NCBI GenBank assembly: GCA_945897655.1
Contig: CAMDHB010000011.1
Coordinates: 1-22,366, forward strand
Reading direction: 5' to 3'
Length of the DNA: 22,366 nucleotides
Source of the DNA: Pseudorhodobacter antarcticus
GTDB lineage: Bacteria; Pseudomonadota; Alphaproteobacteria; Rhodobacterales; Rhodobacteraceae
In this document: in pieces, positions 9,801 to 17,755 of the stretch
Numbering within the stretch: position 1 is the first letter of the stretch
How the letters are laid out: each line of letters begins with the position of its first letter
The notes under the pieces: generated by a model
What the model saw: the letters and a program-made list of their open reading frames with translations, nothing else
Databases searched by the model: none
What the model was told of the DNA's origin: nothing
Program-made: the position numbers and the translations under genes

Positions 9801-10585
9801 GTGCGGGTTTGCGGCACGTTGGAGCCCCAGAGCAGCAGGAAGCCAGCGTTATACCAATCGGCCGATTCCGGCACGTCGGTCTGTTCGCCCCAGGTCTGCG
9901 GCGAGGCAGGCGGCAGGTCGCAGTACCAGTCGTAAAACGACATGCAGGTGCCACCCAACAGCGACAGATAGCGGGTGCCCGCCGCATAGCTGACCATCGA
10001 CATGGCTGGGATGGGCGAGAAACCAAACACCCGGTCGGGGCCATAGGTCTTGGTGGTATAGGCGTTGGCGGCGGCGATGATCTCGGTCGCTTCGTCCCAT
10101 GTGGCGCGCACAAAACCGCCCTTACCACGGGTCTGGACATATGAGGCCCGCGCCTTGGGGTCAGCTTGCAGCGCGGCCCAAGCGGCGACCGGGGTCAGCG
10201 TGGCGCGCAACTTGCGCCATTCGCGCATCAGTCGCCCCCGGATCAGCGGATTCTTCACCCGGTTGGCGGAATAGAGATACCAGCTGTACGAGGCTCCGCG
10301 CGCGCAGCCGCGCGGTTCGTGGTTGGGCATGCCGGCGCGGGTGCGCGGATAATCGGTCTGCTGGGTCTCCCATGTCACGATGCCGGACTTGACGTAGATC
10401 TTCCAGCTACACGACCCGGTGCAGTTCACCCCATGGGTGGAGCGCACGATTTTGTCATGCCGCCAGCGGTTGCGGTAGACATCCTCCCAATCGCGGTTCT
10501 CGCGGGTGACTTGCCCGTGGCCGTCGGCGAATTGCTCAAGTTCCTTGGACTGGAAGAAGTTAAGACGATCAAGAAGATGGCTCAT
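6839..10585 (-). CDS. narG: Respiratory nitrate reductase alpha subunit NarG (Mo-bisMGD catalytic subunit)
   Basis: NarG reduces nitrate to nitrite at a molybdenum bis-MGD centre on the cytoplasmic side of the membrane. The 1248-residue product is almost the same length as E. coli NarG (1247). H51-x3-C55-x3-C59 and C94 form the unusual His-ligated [4Fe-4S] site (FS0). The active-site stretch SFYDWYCDLPPASPQTWGEQ (216-235) holds Asp223, equivalent to the molybdenum ligand Asp222 in E. coli. The start at 10585 (MSHLLDRLNFFQ) has AAGGGAAA upstream and lies 16 bp after the narK stop; an in-frame ATG at 10639 would lie inside narK. The gene is complete, with no frameshift seen. Confidence 0.99.
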
Positions 10586-10601
10586 GGCTTTTCCCTTTGG
10601 C

Positions 10602-13331
10602 TTAGACTGATTGCGCAGAGGTGCGAACGCCCCGGCCATGTTCGATGTCGTGAAGAAGGCCGCCGCGGCGGGTGTAATAGGCCCAAGTCAGCACAAGGCA
10701 GAGGACGTAGAAGGCAAGAAAGGCCCACAATGCCGCCACCGGACTGCCGGTCATGGCGATGGAACTGCCATAGGCTTTGGGGATGAAGAACGCCCCGAAG
10801 GCCGCGATGGCAGAGGTGAAGGCGATGATCGCAGCACTTTCGCGGCCCGCTTGCCGTTGCTGATCCTCGCGGCCCAGTTTGGGCATCAGGCGCGGAATCT
10901 CACGCCCCATGATGATCGGGATCATCTGGAAGGTCGAGGCGTTGCCGACCCCGGTCAGGAAGAACAGCACGATGAAGCAGCCAAAGAAGCCCCAGAAACT
11001 GCCCGCACCGCCGTTCGCAGGCAGAAAGCTGATCACGCCGAACACCGCCACGATCATGCCGACAAAAGTCCAGAACGTCACCCGCCCGCCGCCAAAGCGG
11101 TCCGCAACCCAACCTGTTCCTGCCCGGGCAAGCGCCCCAACCAGCGGCCCGAGGAAGACATATTGCAGCGCGTTGACATCGGGGAACATCAGCTTGCTCA
11201 GCAAGGGGAAGCCCGCCGAATAGCCAATGAAGCTGCCGAAGGTGCCGGTGTACAGGATGCACATCAGCCAGTTGTGCTTGCGGCTGAAGATGACCGCCTG
11301 TTCGGCAAAGCTGGCCTTGGCATCGGCAATGTCATTCATGCCCAACCAGGCCGCGATGGTGGCTGCAATGATGAACGGCACCCAGACAAAGCCCGCGTTC
11401 TGCATCCACAGTTGGCCGCCCTTGCTCATCACCTGCGGCGCGCCGCCTAAAGTGCCGAACACCCCGGCTGTTATGACGATCGGCACCAGGAACTGCATCG
11501 CCGACACGCCCAGATTGCCCAGACCGGCGTTCAGCGCCAAGGCGTTGCCCTTTTCCGCCTTCGGAAAGAAGTAGGAAATATTGGCCATGGATGAGGCAAA
11601 GTTGCCGCCACCAAGGCCGCACAGCAGCGCCAGCACCAGAAAGATCAGGTAGGGCGTCTGCGGGTTTTGCACCGCATAGCCGATGCCCACAGCCGGGATC
11701 AGCAACGACGCGGTAGACAGCGTTGTCCACAACCGCCCACCAAAGATCGGCACCAGAAAGCTGTAGAAGATGCGGAAAGTGGCACCGCTAAGCCCCGGCA
11801 AAGCTGCGAGCCAGAACAACTGCCCCGGCGTGAAGGCAAAGCCGATAGCAGGTAATTTCGCCACCACAACCGACCAAACCATCCAGATCGAAAAAGCTAG
11901 CAGCAAGGCCGGGATCGAGATCCACAGGTTGCGCCGGGCAATCCTGCGCCCGTCCGCCTCCCAGAACGCCTTGTCCTCGGGGTGCCATTCGGTCAGCACG
12001 CGCGGCATCGTGGTGACGCCGGGGCGGTGAATGGCCTGCATTTCGGGCAGTTGCGGCAAAAGGTCCAGCGCCTCGCCCTGTGCCGCCCGCTCCATCGCGC
12101 GGATCGACAGGTGCATCCAGATCAGCGCAACACCGACGATAAGGAAAAGCAGCATGAAGCAGCTTGTGTAGATGCCCGTCACATCCAGCAGCGCGCCAAA
12201 GGTGATCGGCAGAATAAAGCCACCAAGGCCGCCTATCATGCCAACCAGGCCGCCGACGGCGCCAACGTGATCAGGGTAATAGACCGGGATATGCTTGAAC
12301 ACCGCTGCTTTGCCAAGGCTAAGGAAGAAACCCAGCACGAACAGCGTCACCACAAAGGGCCATTGCCCCATCTGGGTGGAAAAGGCGATTGGGCCGTCCT
12401 TGCCCTGAATCACGTAATCCGTCGGCGGATAAGACAGCATGAACAACAAGACCAGCGAGAATCCGAACGTCCAGTACATCACCGTCCGCGCCCCGAAGCG
12501 GTCGCTGAGATGGCCGCCATAGGCGCGAAACAGGCTGGCCGACAGGCTGAAGGCCGCAGCCGACATGCCCGCCGTTTCGACATCAAGATGATAGACGCTG
12601 ATCAGGTAATGCGGCATCCACAGCGCCAGCGCCACGAACCCGCCAAACACGAAGAAGTAATACAGCGAAAAGCGCCAGACCTGAAGGTTCGCCAAGGGGG
12701 CGAATTGCTGGGCCAGCGTGGGCGCCTTGATGCCGGATTTGCGGCGCGCGACAAATTCCGGGTCATCTTTGGCGAAAATGAAGAAGGCGATGGCCAGCAC
12801 GGCCAGACCAACCGCCCAGACATTGGCAACCCCATGCCAGCCGTAAGCGACCATCACAAAGGGGGCGACGAACTTGGTCACCGCAGCGCCCACGTTACCC
12901 GCGCCAAAGATCCCCAGCGCGGTGCCCTGCTTGCCCGCCGGATACCAGCGCGACACGTAGGCGACCCCGATGATGAACGATCCGCCCGCAAGGCCCACGC
13001 CAAGCGCCGCCACCAGATACATCGGATAGGTATGCGCAAAGGTCAGCAGCCATGTCGCAATCGCCGCCAGCAGCATCTGTAACGGAAACACGATGCGCCC
13101 GCCGAATTTTTCAGTCCATACGCCCAAAAACAGTCGTGTCAGCGACCCGGTGAGGATTGGAGTCGCAACAAGCAAGCCGAACTGAAACTCGTTCAGGCCC
13201 AGTTCGGCTTTGATCGCGACGCCGATGATCGAAAAGATTGTCCAGACCGAGAAACAGGCGGTAAAGGCCACGGTGCTAAGCGTCAATGCGCGGTTTTGAT
13301 CGGTTGTTGTGACAGTGCTAGTGGCTTTCAT
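10602..13331 (-). CDS. narK: Fused NarK1-NarK2 nitrate/nitrite transporter
   Basis: The 909-residue protein is two major-facilitator units in one chain, about 24 membrane helices. The N-terminal unit (about 15-415) has the signature GGSFIIGVAYVSRWYP (116-131) and arginines R66 and R269. The C-terminal unit (about 465-895) has GGGNFASSMANISYFFP (574-590) and R520 and R736. These arginines lie where NarK proteins bind the substrate anion. A hydrophilic linker joins the halves (about 412-464). In Paracoccus the same fusion is known, with NarK1 as a nitrate/proton symporter that starts respiration and NarK2 as a nitrate/nitrite antiporter. The start at 13331 follows GAGGGG (13337-13342). It is the first gene of the operon, behind an FNR-type box at 13390-13403. 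Confidence 0.97.
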   Translation of the reverse strand: MKATSTVTTTDQNRALTLSTVAFTACFSVWTIFSIIGVAIKAELGLNEFQFGLLVATPILTGSLTRLFLGVWTEKFGGRIVFPLQMLLAAIATWLLTFAHTYPMYLVAALGVGLAGGSFIIGVAYVSRWYPAGKQGTALGIFGAGNVGAAVTKFVAPFVMVAYGWHGVANVWAVGLAVLAIAFFIFAKDDPEFVARRKSGIKAPTLAQQFAPLANLQVWRFSLYYFFVFGGFVALALWMPHYLISVYHLDVETAGMSAAAFSLSASLFRAYGGHLSDRFGARTVMYWTFGFSLVLLFMLSYPPTDYVIQGKDGPIAFSTQMGQWPFVVTLFVLGFFLSLGKAAVFKHIPVYYPDHVGAVGGLVGMIGGLGGFILPITFGALLDVTGIYTSCFMLLFLIVGVALIWMHLSIRAMERAAQGEALDLLPQLPEMQAIHRPGVTTMPRVLTEWHPEDKAFWEADGRRIARRNLWISIPALLLAFSIWMVWSVVVAKLPAIGFAFTPGQLFWLAALPGLSGATFRIFYSFLVPIFGGRLWTTLSTASLLIPAVGIGYAVQNPQTPYLIFLVLALLCGLGGGNFASSMANISYFFPKAEKGNALALNAGLGNLGVSAMQFLVPIVITAGVFGTLGGAPQVMSKGGQLWMQNAGFVWVPFIIAATIAAWLGMNDIADAKASFAEQAVIFSRKHNWLMCILYTGTFGSFIGYSAGFPLLSKLMFPDVNALQYVFLGPLVGALARAGTGWVADRFGGGRVTFWTFVGMIVAVFGVISFLPANGGAGSFWGFFGCFIVLFFLTGVGNASTFQMIPIIMGREIPRLMPKLGREDQQRQAGRESAAIIAFTSAIAAFGAFFIPKAYGSSIAMTGSPVAALWAFLAFYVLCLVLTWAYYTRRGGLLHDIEHGRGVRTSAQSV

Positions 13332-13389
13332 GCCAACCCCTCTTGGTACAGACTTGCGAAGGGCTTGACCGCCATACGAGCGGGCCGAT

Positions 13390-13403
13390 TTGATCTAGGT
13401 CAA
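13390..13403. promoter_or_regulatory. FNR/NarR-type box of the narK promoter
   Basis: TTGAT-CTAG-GTCAA differs from the FNR consensus TTGAT-N4-ATCAA at one conserved base. It lies 58 bp upstream of the narK start codon, a suitable distance for an activator site. The most likely ligand is the product of the divergent narR gene or a global FNR. I could not place a convincing -10 at the ideal distance. Confidence 0.75.
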
Positions 13404-13456
13404 TACGCTGGCTTAAGTATCGGAAATAACTTACAAAATGACAAATTCATGGCCTC

Positions 13457-13488
13457 GCGACCAAAGTAGTCAAGCTAGACTTTGTCGC
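13457..13488. repeat. Inverted repeat between the narK and narR promoters
   Basis: GCGACCAAAGT (13457-13467) and ACTTTGTCGC (13479-13488) are inverted copies apart from one extra base in the left arm, with an 11-bp spacer. It does not match the FNR consensus and lies midway in the divergent intergenic region, so it is a candidate operator for a further regulator. Confidence 0.5.
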
Positions 13489-13525
13489 CATGTTAGTGAC
13501 AGGCAGACTCTTTACGGCTATTGAC

Positions 13526-13539
13526 TTGATAATAATCAA
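13526..13539. promoter_or_regulatory. Perfect FNR-type box just before narR
   Basis: TTGAT-AATA-ATCAA matches all ten conserved bases. Its centre is only about 29 bp before the narR start codon at 13562 and about 10 bp before the AAGGAG ribosome binding site. That is too close to the gene for a class II activator position unless the transcript has no leader. It probably overlaps the transcription start and mediates repression or autoregulation. Confidence 0.8.
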
Positions 13540-13561
13540 ACCAGAGCGAAGGAGAGCCGCG

Positions 13562-14260
13562 ATGAGATCCGCCGAAACGCCCTTGATCCGGTCCTTGCCG
13601 CTGTTTCGGGATATGGCTGAGGCGAATTTCGACACGCTGATGCGCGGTGCCTACCTTCAGACCTTTCCTCCCCAGATCGAGCTGATCACGGAAGGCGACC
13701 CAAGTGACTTTCTGCATGTTGTCATCGACGGCAGTGTCGAGTTGTTCGCCGGCTGGAACGGTCGGGAAACCGTGATGGCGACGGTGCGTCCGATTTCCAC
13801 CTTCATTCTGGCTGCGACAATCCGCAACGCGCCCTATCTGATGTCGGCTCGCACATTGGAAAAGAGCAGGATAGTCCTGCTGCCGTCCGTGGATGTGCAG
13901 GCGGTGTTTGATGTGGACGCGGCCTTCGCCCGTGCGGTCGTAACCGAACTGGCGCAATGCTACCGGGGCTTGGTCAAGCACACCAAAGACTTGAAGCTGC
14001 GCACCTCGGTCGAAAGGTTGGCGAATTACTTGTTGCGCAAATACACCGCCGCTGGGGCACCGGCCGCCCTTGACCTTGTGATCGAAAAGCGCCGGTTGGC
14101 ATCTTATCTGGGTATGACCCCGGAAAACCTGTCCCGCGCCATCAAGTCCTTGCAGGCCTATGGTGTAACAATCGAGGGCAGCACCGTGCGGATTTCCGAT
14201 CCGGCGGACCTGATTGGCTTGGCCAAACCGACACCGCGGATTGATGATGCGGCACATTGA
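13562..14260 (+). CDS. narR: FNR/CRP-family regulator, probable NarR
   Basis: This 232-residue protein has a cyclic-nucleotide-type sensor fold (about 10-125), a dimer helix (about 120-148) and a C-terminal HTH (about 175-200). The recognition helix contains E188-x2-S191-R192, the residues that read TTGAT half-sites in FNR. The only cysteine is C133, so no oxygen-sensing Fe-S cluster can form as in FNR. That agrees with NarR of Paracoccus, which lies divergently from narKGHJI and activates it in response to nitrate or nitrite. The start at 13562 is chosen because AAGGAG (13549-13554) precedes it and because an upstream ATG at 13490 would place the perfect FNR box inside the gene. DNR or NnrR, which respond to nitric oxide, are alternatives. 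Confidence 0.9.
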   Translation: MRSAETPLIRSLPLFRDMAEANFDTLMRGAYLQTFPPQIELITEGDPSDFLHVVIDGSVELFAGWNGRETVMATVRPISTFILAATIRNAPYLMSARTLEKSRIVLLPSVDVQAVFDVDAAFARAVVTELAQCYRGLVKHTKDLKLRTSVERLANYLLRKYTAAGAPAALDLVIEKRRLASYLGMTPENLSRAIKSLQAYGVTIEGSTVRISDPADLIGLAKPTPRIDDAAH

Positions 14261-14278
14261 CCGAGCTGCACCATCGCC

Positions 14279-14307
14279 ATGAATGGGTATTTACAGTACC
14301 TATTCAT
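14279..14307. promoter_or_regulatory. 29-bp inverted repeat upstream of the haemoglobin-nnrS operon, candidate operator
   Basis: ATGAATGGGTA (14279-14289) and TACCTATTCAT (14297-14307) are inverted copies with one mismatch, around a 7-bp spacer. A TTTACA hexamer (14290-14295) in the spacer could be a -35 element, with TATTCG (14314-14319) as a weak -10. The site ends 43 bp before the haemoglobin start. It is not an FNR-type box, and the nearby Rrf2 regulator is a possible ligand. Confidence 0.55.
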
Positions 14308-14350
14308 TGTGCCTATTCGTCAGCGATGCCCTGCCAGAAGGACTCTGCAA

Positions 14351-14806
14351 ATGACTGAGGCCATGGACCCCACCGCAAGCGCCCGCCCTGTCGTGACGGC
14401 CGACCTGATGGCGCGGACTGGACTTGATGATGCGATGCTGGCTCGCCTTGTGTATGGGTTCTACGACCGAGTGCGCGTGGACCCGATGCTAGGCCCGGTC
14501 TTTGCCGAGCGGATTGCTGATTGGGGGCCGCACCTGGCGAAGATGGTCGATTTCTGGTCTTCTGTCGCCTTGATGACTGGGCGCTATCATGGCGCACCGA
14601 TGCCCAAACACCTGTCCCTGCCGGTTGAGGGCGCGCATTTTGACCGTTGGCTTGACCTGTTTCGCGCTACGGCGGCAGAGGTTTGCCCGCCTGCCGGGGC
14701 CGCTTGGGTGATCGAACGGGCCGAGCGGATTGCCACGTCCATCCACATGAACATCCTTGACGCGCGTGGGAATTATGGCCGCGCGGGCCTGCCGCCGCAG
14801 CTTTAG
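14351..14806 (+). CDS. Group III (P-type) truncated haemoglobin
   Basis: The 151-residue protein has the two-over-two globin pattern of group III. LVYGFYDRVRVDPMLGPVF (33-51) covers the B helix with the usual FYDRV stretch, followed by HLAKMVDFW (61-69), then YHGAPMPKHLSLP (79-91), where H87 is the probable proximal haem ligand. Such globins bind oxygen and nitric oxide; Campylobacter Ctb is linked to nitrosative stress. The start at 14351 follows AAGGA (14338-14342); an in-frame ATG at 14279 lies within the upstream inverted repeat and has no globin similarity after it. The gene begins a four-gene operon that ends with nnrS, which supports a role in nitric oxide handling produced by nitrite reduction. 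Confidence 0.88.
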   Translation: MTEAMDPTASARPVVTADLMARTGLDDAMLARLVYGFYDRVRVDPMLGPVFAERIADWGPHLAKMVDFWSSVALMTGRYHGAPMPKHLSLPVEGAHFDRWLDLFRATAAEVCPPAGAAWVIERAERIATSIHMNILDARGNYGRAGLPPQL

Positions 14807-14823
14807 CCACTCGGAGAGACGCC

Positions 14824-15855
14824 ATGCCCCGCCATCGCCTGCACACCCCGGTCTGTTCGCTTTTGGACTGCGAGGTGCCGATAGTGCTGGCGGGAATGGG
14901 CGGGGTTGCAAGGTCTGAACTGGTCGCGGCGGTGGCTCAGGCCGGGGGCTACGGCATCCTTGGCATGGTGCGCGAATCTGCCGCCTTCATCGGGCAAGAG
15001 ATTGACGCCGTGCGCGCCAGAACCGCGCGGCCCTTTGCCGTCAACCTGATCCCGGCGGCTACTGACCCCGTGCTGTTGGAGGCGGAACTGGCGGTCTGCT
15101 TTGACCGCGCCGTGCCCGCGATGTGTTTCTTCTGGGATGTGGTGCCGTCCGCTGTGGCGCGAGCCAAGGCTGCGGGCTGTCTGGTCTTGCATCAGGTAGG
15201 CTCGCTTGCCTCCGCACGGGCGGCAGAGGCTGCCGGGGTGGATGTTCTGATTGTTCAAGGGGTTGAGGTGGGCGGTCATGTCCATGGTACGGTGGCAGCG
15301 CTGATTTTGGTGGAACAGATAGCGCGGGCGGTGTCGCTGCCCATCATCGCTTCTGGCGGCTTTGCCACGGGGGCGAGCTTGATTGCGGCACTGGCTTTGG
15401 GCGCGCAAGGCATCCACTGTGGCACGGCCTTTCTGGCCACGGAGGAGTCATTTGCCCATTACGACCACAAGGCGCGGGTGATTGCCGCCGCCGCCGAGGA
15501 TACCGTCTACACCGACGCCTTCGCGCTGAACTGGCCGCCGCATTCGCCGGTCCGGGTGATCGGCAATTCAGTGACCGCAGCGCTTGGTGACAATCTGATG
15601 GGCCACCACCCCGACCGCCTGCCGCGTGAGGTGATTGCCTGGGAGGAGGGGCGGCCCTTGCTGAAATACTCCACCGACTCGCCGCTGCGCACCACCACCG
15701 GCAACCTTGAGCTGATGGCGGCCTTTGCCGGCCAAAGCGTCGCGCTGATCAACACCGCACCGACAGCCGCCGACCGGATTGCTGAAATTCTGTCACAGGC
15801 CGAAGCCTCGCTTGCGCGGATTGCGGCCCTCACCCAACCGGGGGCCAAATCATGA
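14824..15855 (+). CDS. Nitronate monooxygenase-like FMN enzyme (2-nitropropane dioxygenase family)
   Basis: The 343-residue protein is a TIM-barrel of the NPD family. It has an N-terminal phosphate-site region (PIVLAGMGGVAR, 19-30), QGVEVGGHVHG (145-155) with the family's glycine-histidine motif, ASGGFATG (176-183) and GIHCGTAFLATEES (196-209) for FMN binding. Characterised members oxidise alkyl nitronates with oxygen; enoyl-ACP reductase FabK and IMP dehydrogenase-like proteins share the fold. The C-terminal third differs enough that the true substrate is open. It starts 17 bp after the haemoglobin stop with CGGAGAG as ribosome binding site and overlaps the next gene by 4 bp. Placement between a globin and NnrS suggests a nitro compound or nitrosative by-product as substrate. 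Confidence 0.82.
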   Translation: MPRHRLHTPVCSLLDCEVPIVLAGMGGVARSELVAAVAQAGGYGILGMVRESAAFIGQEIDAVRARTARPFAVNLIPAATDPVLLEAELAVCFDRAVPAMCFFWDVVPSAVARAKAAGCLVLHQVGSLASARAAEAAGVDVLIVQGVEVGGHVHGTVAALILVEQIARAVSLPIIASGGFATGASLIAALALGAQGIHCGTAFLATEESFAHYDHKARVIAAAAEDTVYTDAFALNWPPHSPVRVIGNSVTAALGDNLMGHHPDRLPREVIAWEEGRPLLKYSTDSPLRTTTGNLELMAAFAGQSVALINTAPTAADRIAEILSQAEASLARIAALTQPGAKS

Positions 15856-16520
15856 CCGAACCCAGACCGCCATCCTCACCGACTTGCTTTGCGGCTGAAT
15901 TTGACCCAGCCTTTGCCGACCCCGAACAGGCCAGCGACGTCGCCCGCTGGCGAAGCGCCGAACGCCAACGTCTTCTGGCCGATCGCGCTGCCATGTCGGT
16001 TGAGTCGCGGCATGTGGCCTCGCACGCCATCGCAGACCACCTTGATCGCCTCTTGGTCGGGCAGTTCTCCAGCCTGCGAGGCCTGACCATCTCGGCCTGG
16101 TGGCCGATCAAGGCCGAACTGAACCTGCGTGCCTGGCTGACAGGCCTCGCCGCACGTGGCGCGCAGGCTGCCCTGCCCATCGTCGCCACCAAAGGCGCGC
16201 CGCTGATCTTTCGCCTCTGGACGCCCGAGACGAAAATGGAGCGCGGCCTTTGGAACATCCCCGTTCCCGCCGAGGGGCCAGAGGTGACGCCCGACATCAC
16301 GTTGGCCCCCGTCGTCGGCTGGGATGCCGCAGGCTATCGGCTGGGCTATGGCGGCGGCTATTTCGACCGCACCCTGGCCGCCCTGGCACCCCAAACCTTT
16401 GCCGTCGGCGTGGGCCTCGATGCGGCCCGAATCCCCACGATCTTCCCGCAACCCCATGATATTTCGATGCGGTTTATCGTCACCGAAACCGGCCCTCACA
16501 CCCCGAGAGAGCATTCATGA
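15852..16520 (+). CDS. 5-formyltetrahydrofolate cyclo-ligase family protein
   Basis: The family converts 5-formyltetrahydrofolate to 5,10-methenyltetrahydrofolate using ATP. The 222-residue product has a basic N-terminal helix ERQRLLADR (37-45), the substrate-region motif SAWWPIKAELNLR (81-93), and the signature GYRLGYGGGYFDRTL (161-175) that ends the nucleotide and Mg site. The protein is longer than the usual 180-200 because of about 30 extra N-terminal residues. Both ends overlap neighbours by 4 bp (ATGA), so it is translated with the nitronate monooxygenase-like gene and nnrS. A folate-repair enzyme is not expected in a nitric oxide operon, and some relatives of this fold have other substrates. 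Family membership is firm; the reaction here is less so. Confidence 0.88.
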   Translation: MTEPRPPSSPTCFAAEFDPAFADPEQASDVARWRSAERQRLLADRAAMSVESRHVASHAIADHLDRLLVGQFSSLRGLTISAWWPIKAELNLRAWLTGLAARGAQAALPIVATKGAPLIFRLWTPETKMERGLWNIPVPAEGPEVTPDITLAPVVGWDAAGYRLGYGGGYFDRTLAALAPQTFAVGVGLDAARIPTIFPQPHDISMRFIVTETGPHTPREHS

Positions 16521-17755
16521 CCACCTCTGCCGAACAGATGCGCAGCTGGAGCGGACCTGCGATCCTAAGCTACGGGTTCCGCCCGTTCTTCTTGTTGGGG
16601 TCAATTTGGGCAGCGCTTGCGATGGTGCTTTGGGTGCTGATGCTGACCGGCCACGATGTCTTGTTTACCGCCTTTGACCCGGTATCATGGCACGCCCATG
16701 AGTTTCTGTTCGGGTATCTTGGGGCGGTGCTGGCGGGATTTCTGTTGACGGCGGTGCCGAACTGGACCGGGCGCCTGCCAATTGTGGGCTGGCCCTTGGG
16801 CGCACTGGTGGGTCTGTGGCTGGCGGGGCGGGTGGCGGTGGCGACATCGGCCCTGTTGCCATGGGGCATGGCTGCGGTGATCGACCTTGCCTTTCCTGCG
16901 GCCCTGTTCACGGCCCTTGCGCGCGAGGTTGTGGTCGGGCGCAACTGGAAGAACCTGCCTGTGCTTGGTCTGCTCTTCGGAATGATCGCGGCCAACGGGC
17001 TTTACCATCTTGAAGCCGCTCAAGGCGGCTATCCGGCCAAAGGCGTGGCGCTGCGGATGGGGCTGGCCGTTGCCGTGATGCTGATTTCACTGATCGGCGG
17101 CCGGATTGTCCCAAGTTTCACCCGCAACTGGCTGGTGCAGCGCCACAACCCGGCCCTGCCGACGCCGTTCGGTCGCAGCGATGCCATAGTTCTGGCGCTC
17201 ACCGGGGTGGCCCTGATGGTCTGGACACTCCGCCCCGACCTGAGCCTTGCCGAAGTGACATGCGGTGTTGCGGGCATGGCGCAAACTTGGCGGCTGTCAC
17301 GCTGGTCTGGCCGCCACACCTTGGCAGAACCGCTTGTCTGGGTGTTGCACGCCGGATATGCCTGCCTGCCGTTGGGCTTCTTCGCGGTGGCAGCCGGGGC
17401 GTTCCTGCCAGCGATGGCACCGGCCGCACAGCATGTCTGGATGGCGGGCGCGGTCGGGCTGATGACACTTGCCGTGATGACCCGCGCCAGCCTTGGTCAC
17501 ACCGGACGGCCCCCGCACGCCACCTGGCCCATCACGGCGATCTACGCCAGTCTGATCATCGCCGTTGTGGCGCGGTTTGTAGCGGGCGCATTGCCAGAGG
17601 CGGCATGGCCTATCCAACTTGCCGCCAGCGCCTGGATCGCGGCCTTCACCGGTTTTGCGGCCGTCTATTGGCCTATTCTTGCCCGCCCGAAAACCGAACG
17701 CCGCCGCCCAATGAAGGCTTCCAGAACGCAAGCCTTATCGACAGATGGCGACTGA
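16517..17755 (+). CDS. nnrS: NnrS family haem-copper membrane protein
   Basis: The 412-residue protein has about twelve hydrophobic segments. It shows the NnrS motifs FRPFF (21-25), WHAHEFLFGY (58-67) with H59 and H61, AVPNWTGR (79-86), GGRIVPSFTRNWL (194-206), LHAGY with H278, and VMTRASLGHTGRP (320-332) with H328. NnrS binds haem and copper and protects cells from nitrosative stress, in Vibrio cholerae by limiting iron loss to dinitrosyl-iron complexes. In Rhodobacter it was found beside nitrite and nitric oxide reductase genes. It overlaps the cyclo-ligase gene by 4 bp and is last in its operon. A hairpin at 17842-17866 may mark the transcript end. Confidence 0.95.
   Translation: MTTSAEQMRSWSGPAILSYGFRPFFLLGSIWAALAMVLWVLMLTGHDVLFTAFDPVSWHAHEFLFGYLGAVLAGFLLTAVPNWTGRLPIVGWPLGALVGLWLAGRVAVATSALLPWGMAAVIDLAFPAALFTALAREVVVGRNWKNLPVLGLLFGMIAANGLYHLEAAQGGYPAKGVALRMGLAVAVMLISLIGGRIVPSFTRNWLVQRHNPALPTPFGRSDAIVLALTGVALMVWTLRPDLSLAEVTCGVAGMAQTWRLSRWSGRHTLAEPLVWVLHAGYACLPLGFFAVAAGAFLPAMAPAAQHVWMAGAVGLMTLAVMTRASLGHTGRPPHATWPITAIYASLIIAVVARFVAGALPEAAWPIQLAASAWIAAFTGFAAVYWPILARPKTERRRPMKASRTQALSTDGD

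Noticed and set aside
9239..10144. 301-codon plus-strand open frame opposite narG
   Set aside because: It is antisense to strongly conserved narG sequence and has no family features.
11982..13082. 366-codon plus-strand open frame opposite narK
   Set aside because: Composition is rich in His, Arg and Gln with no hydrophobic core, as expected for the antisense of a membrane protein gene.
10602..13331. Two separate narK genes
   Set aside because: The frame is continuous through the linker (about residues 412-464) with no stop or internal ribosome binding site, so it is one fused gene.
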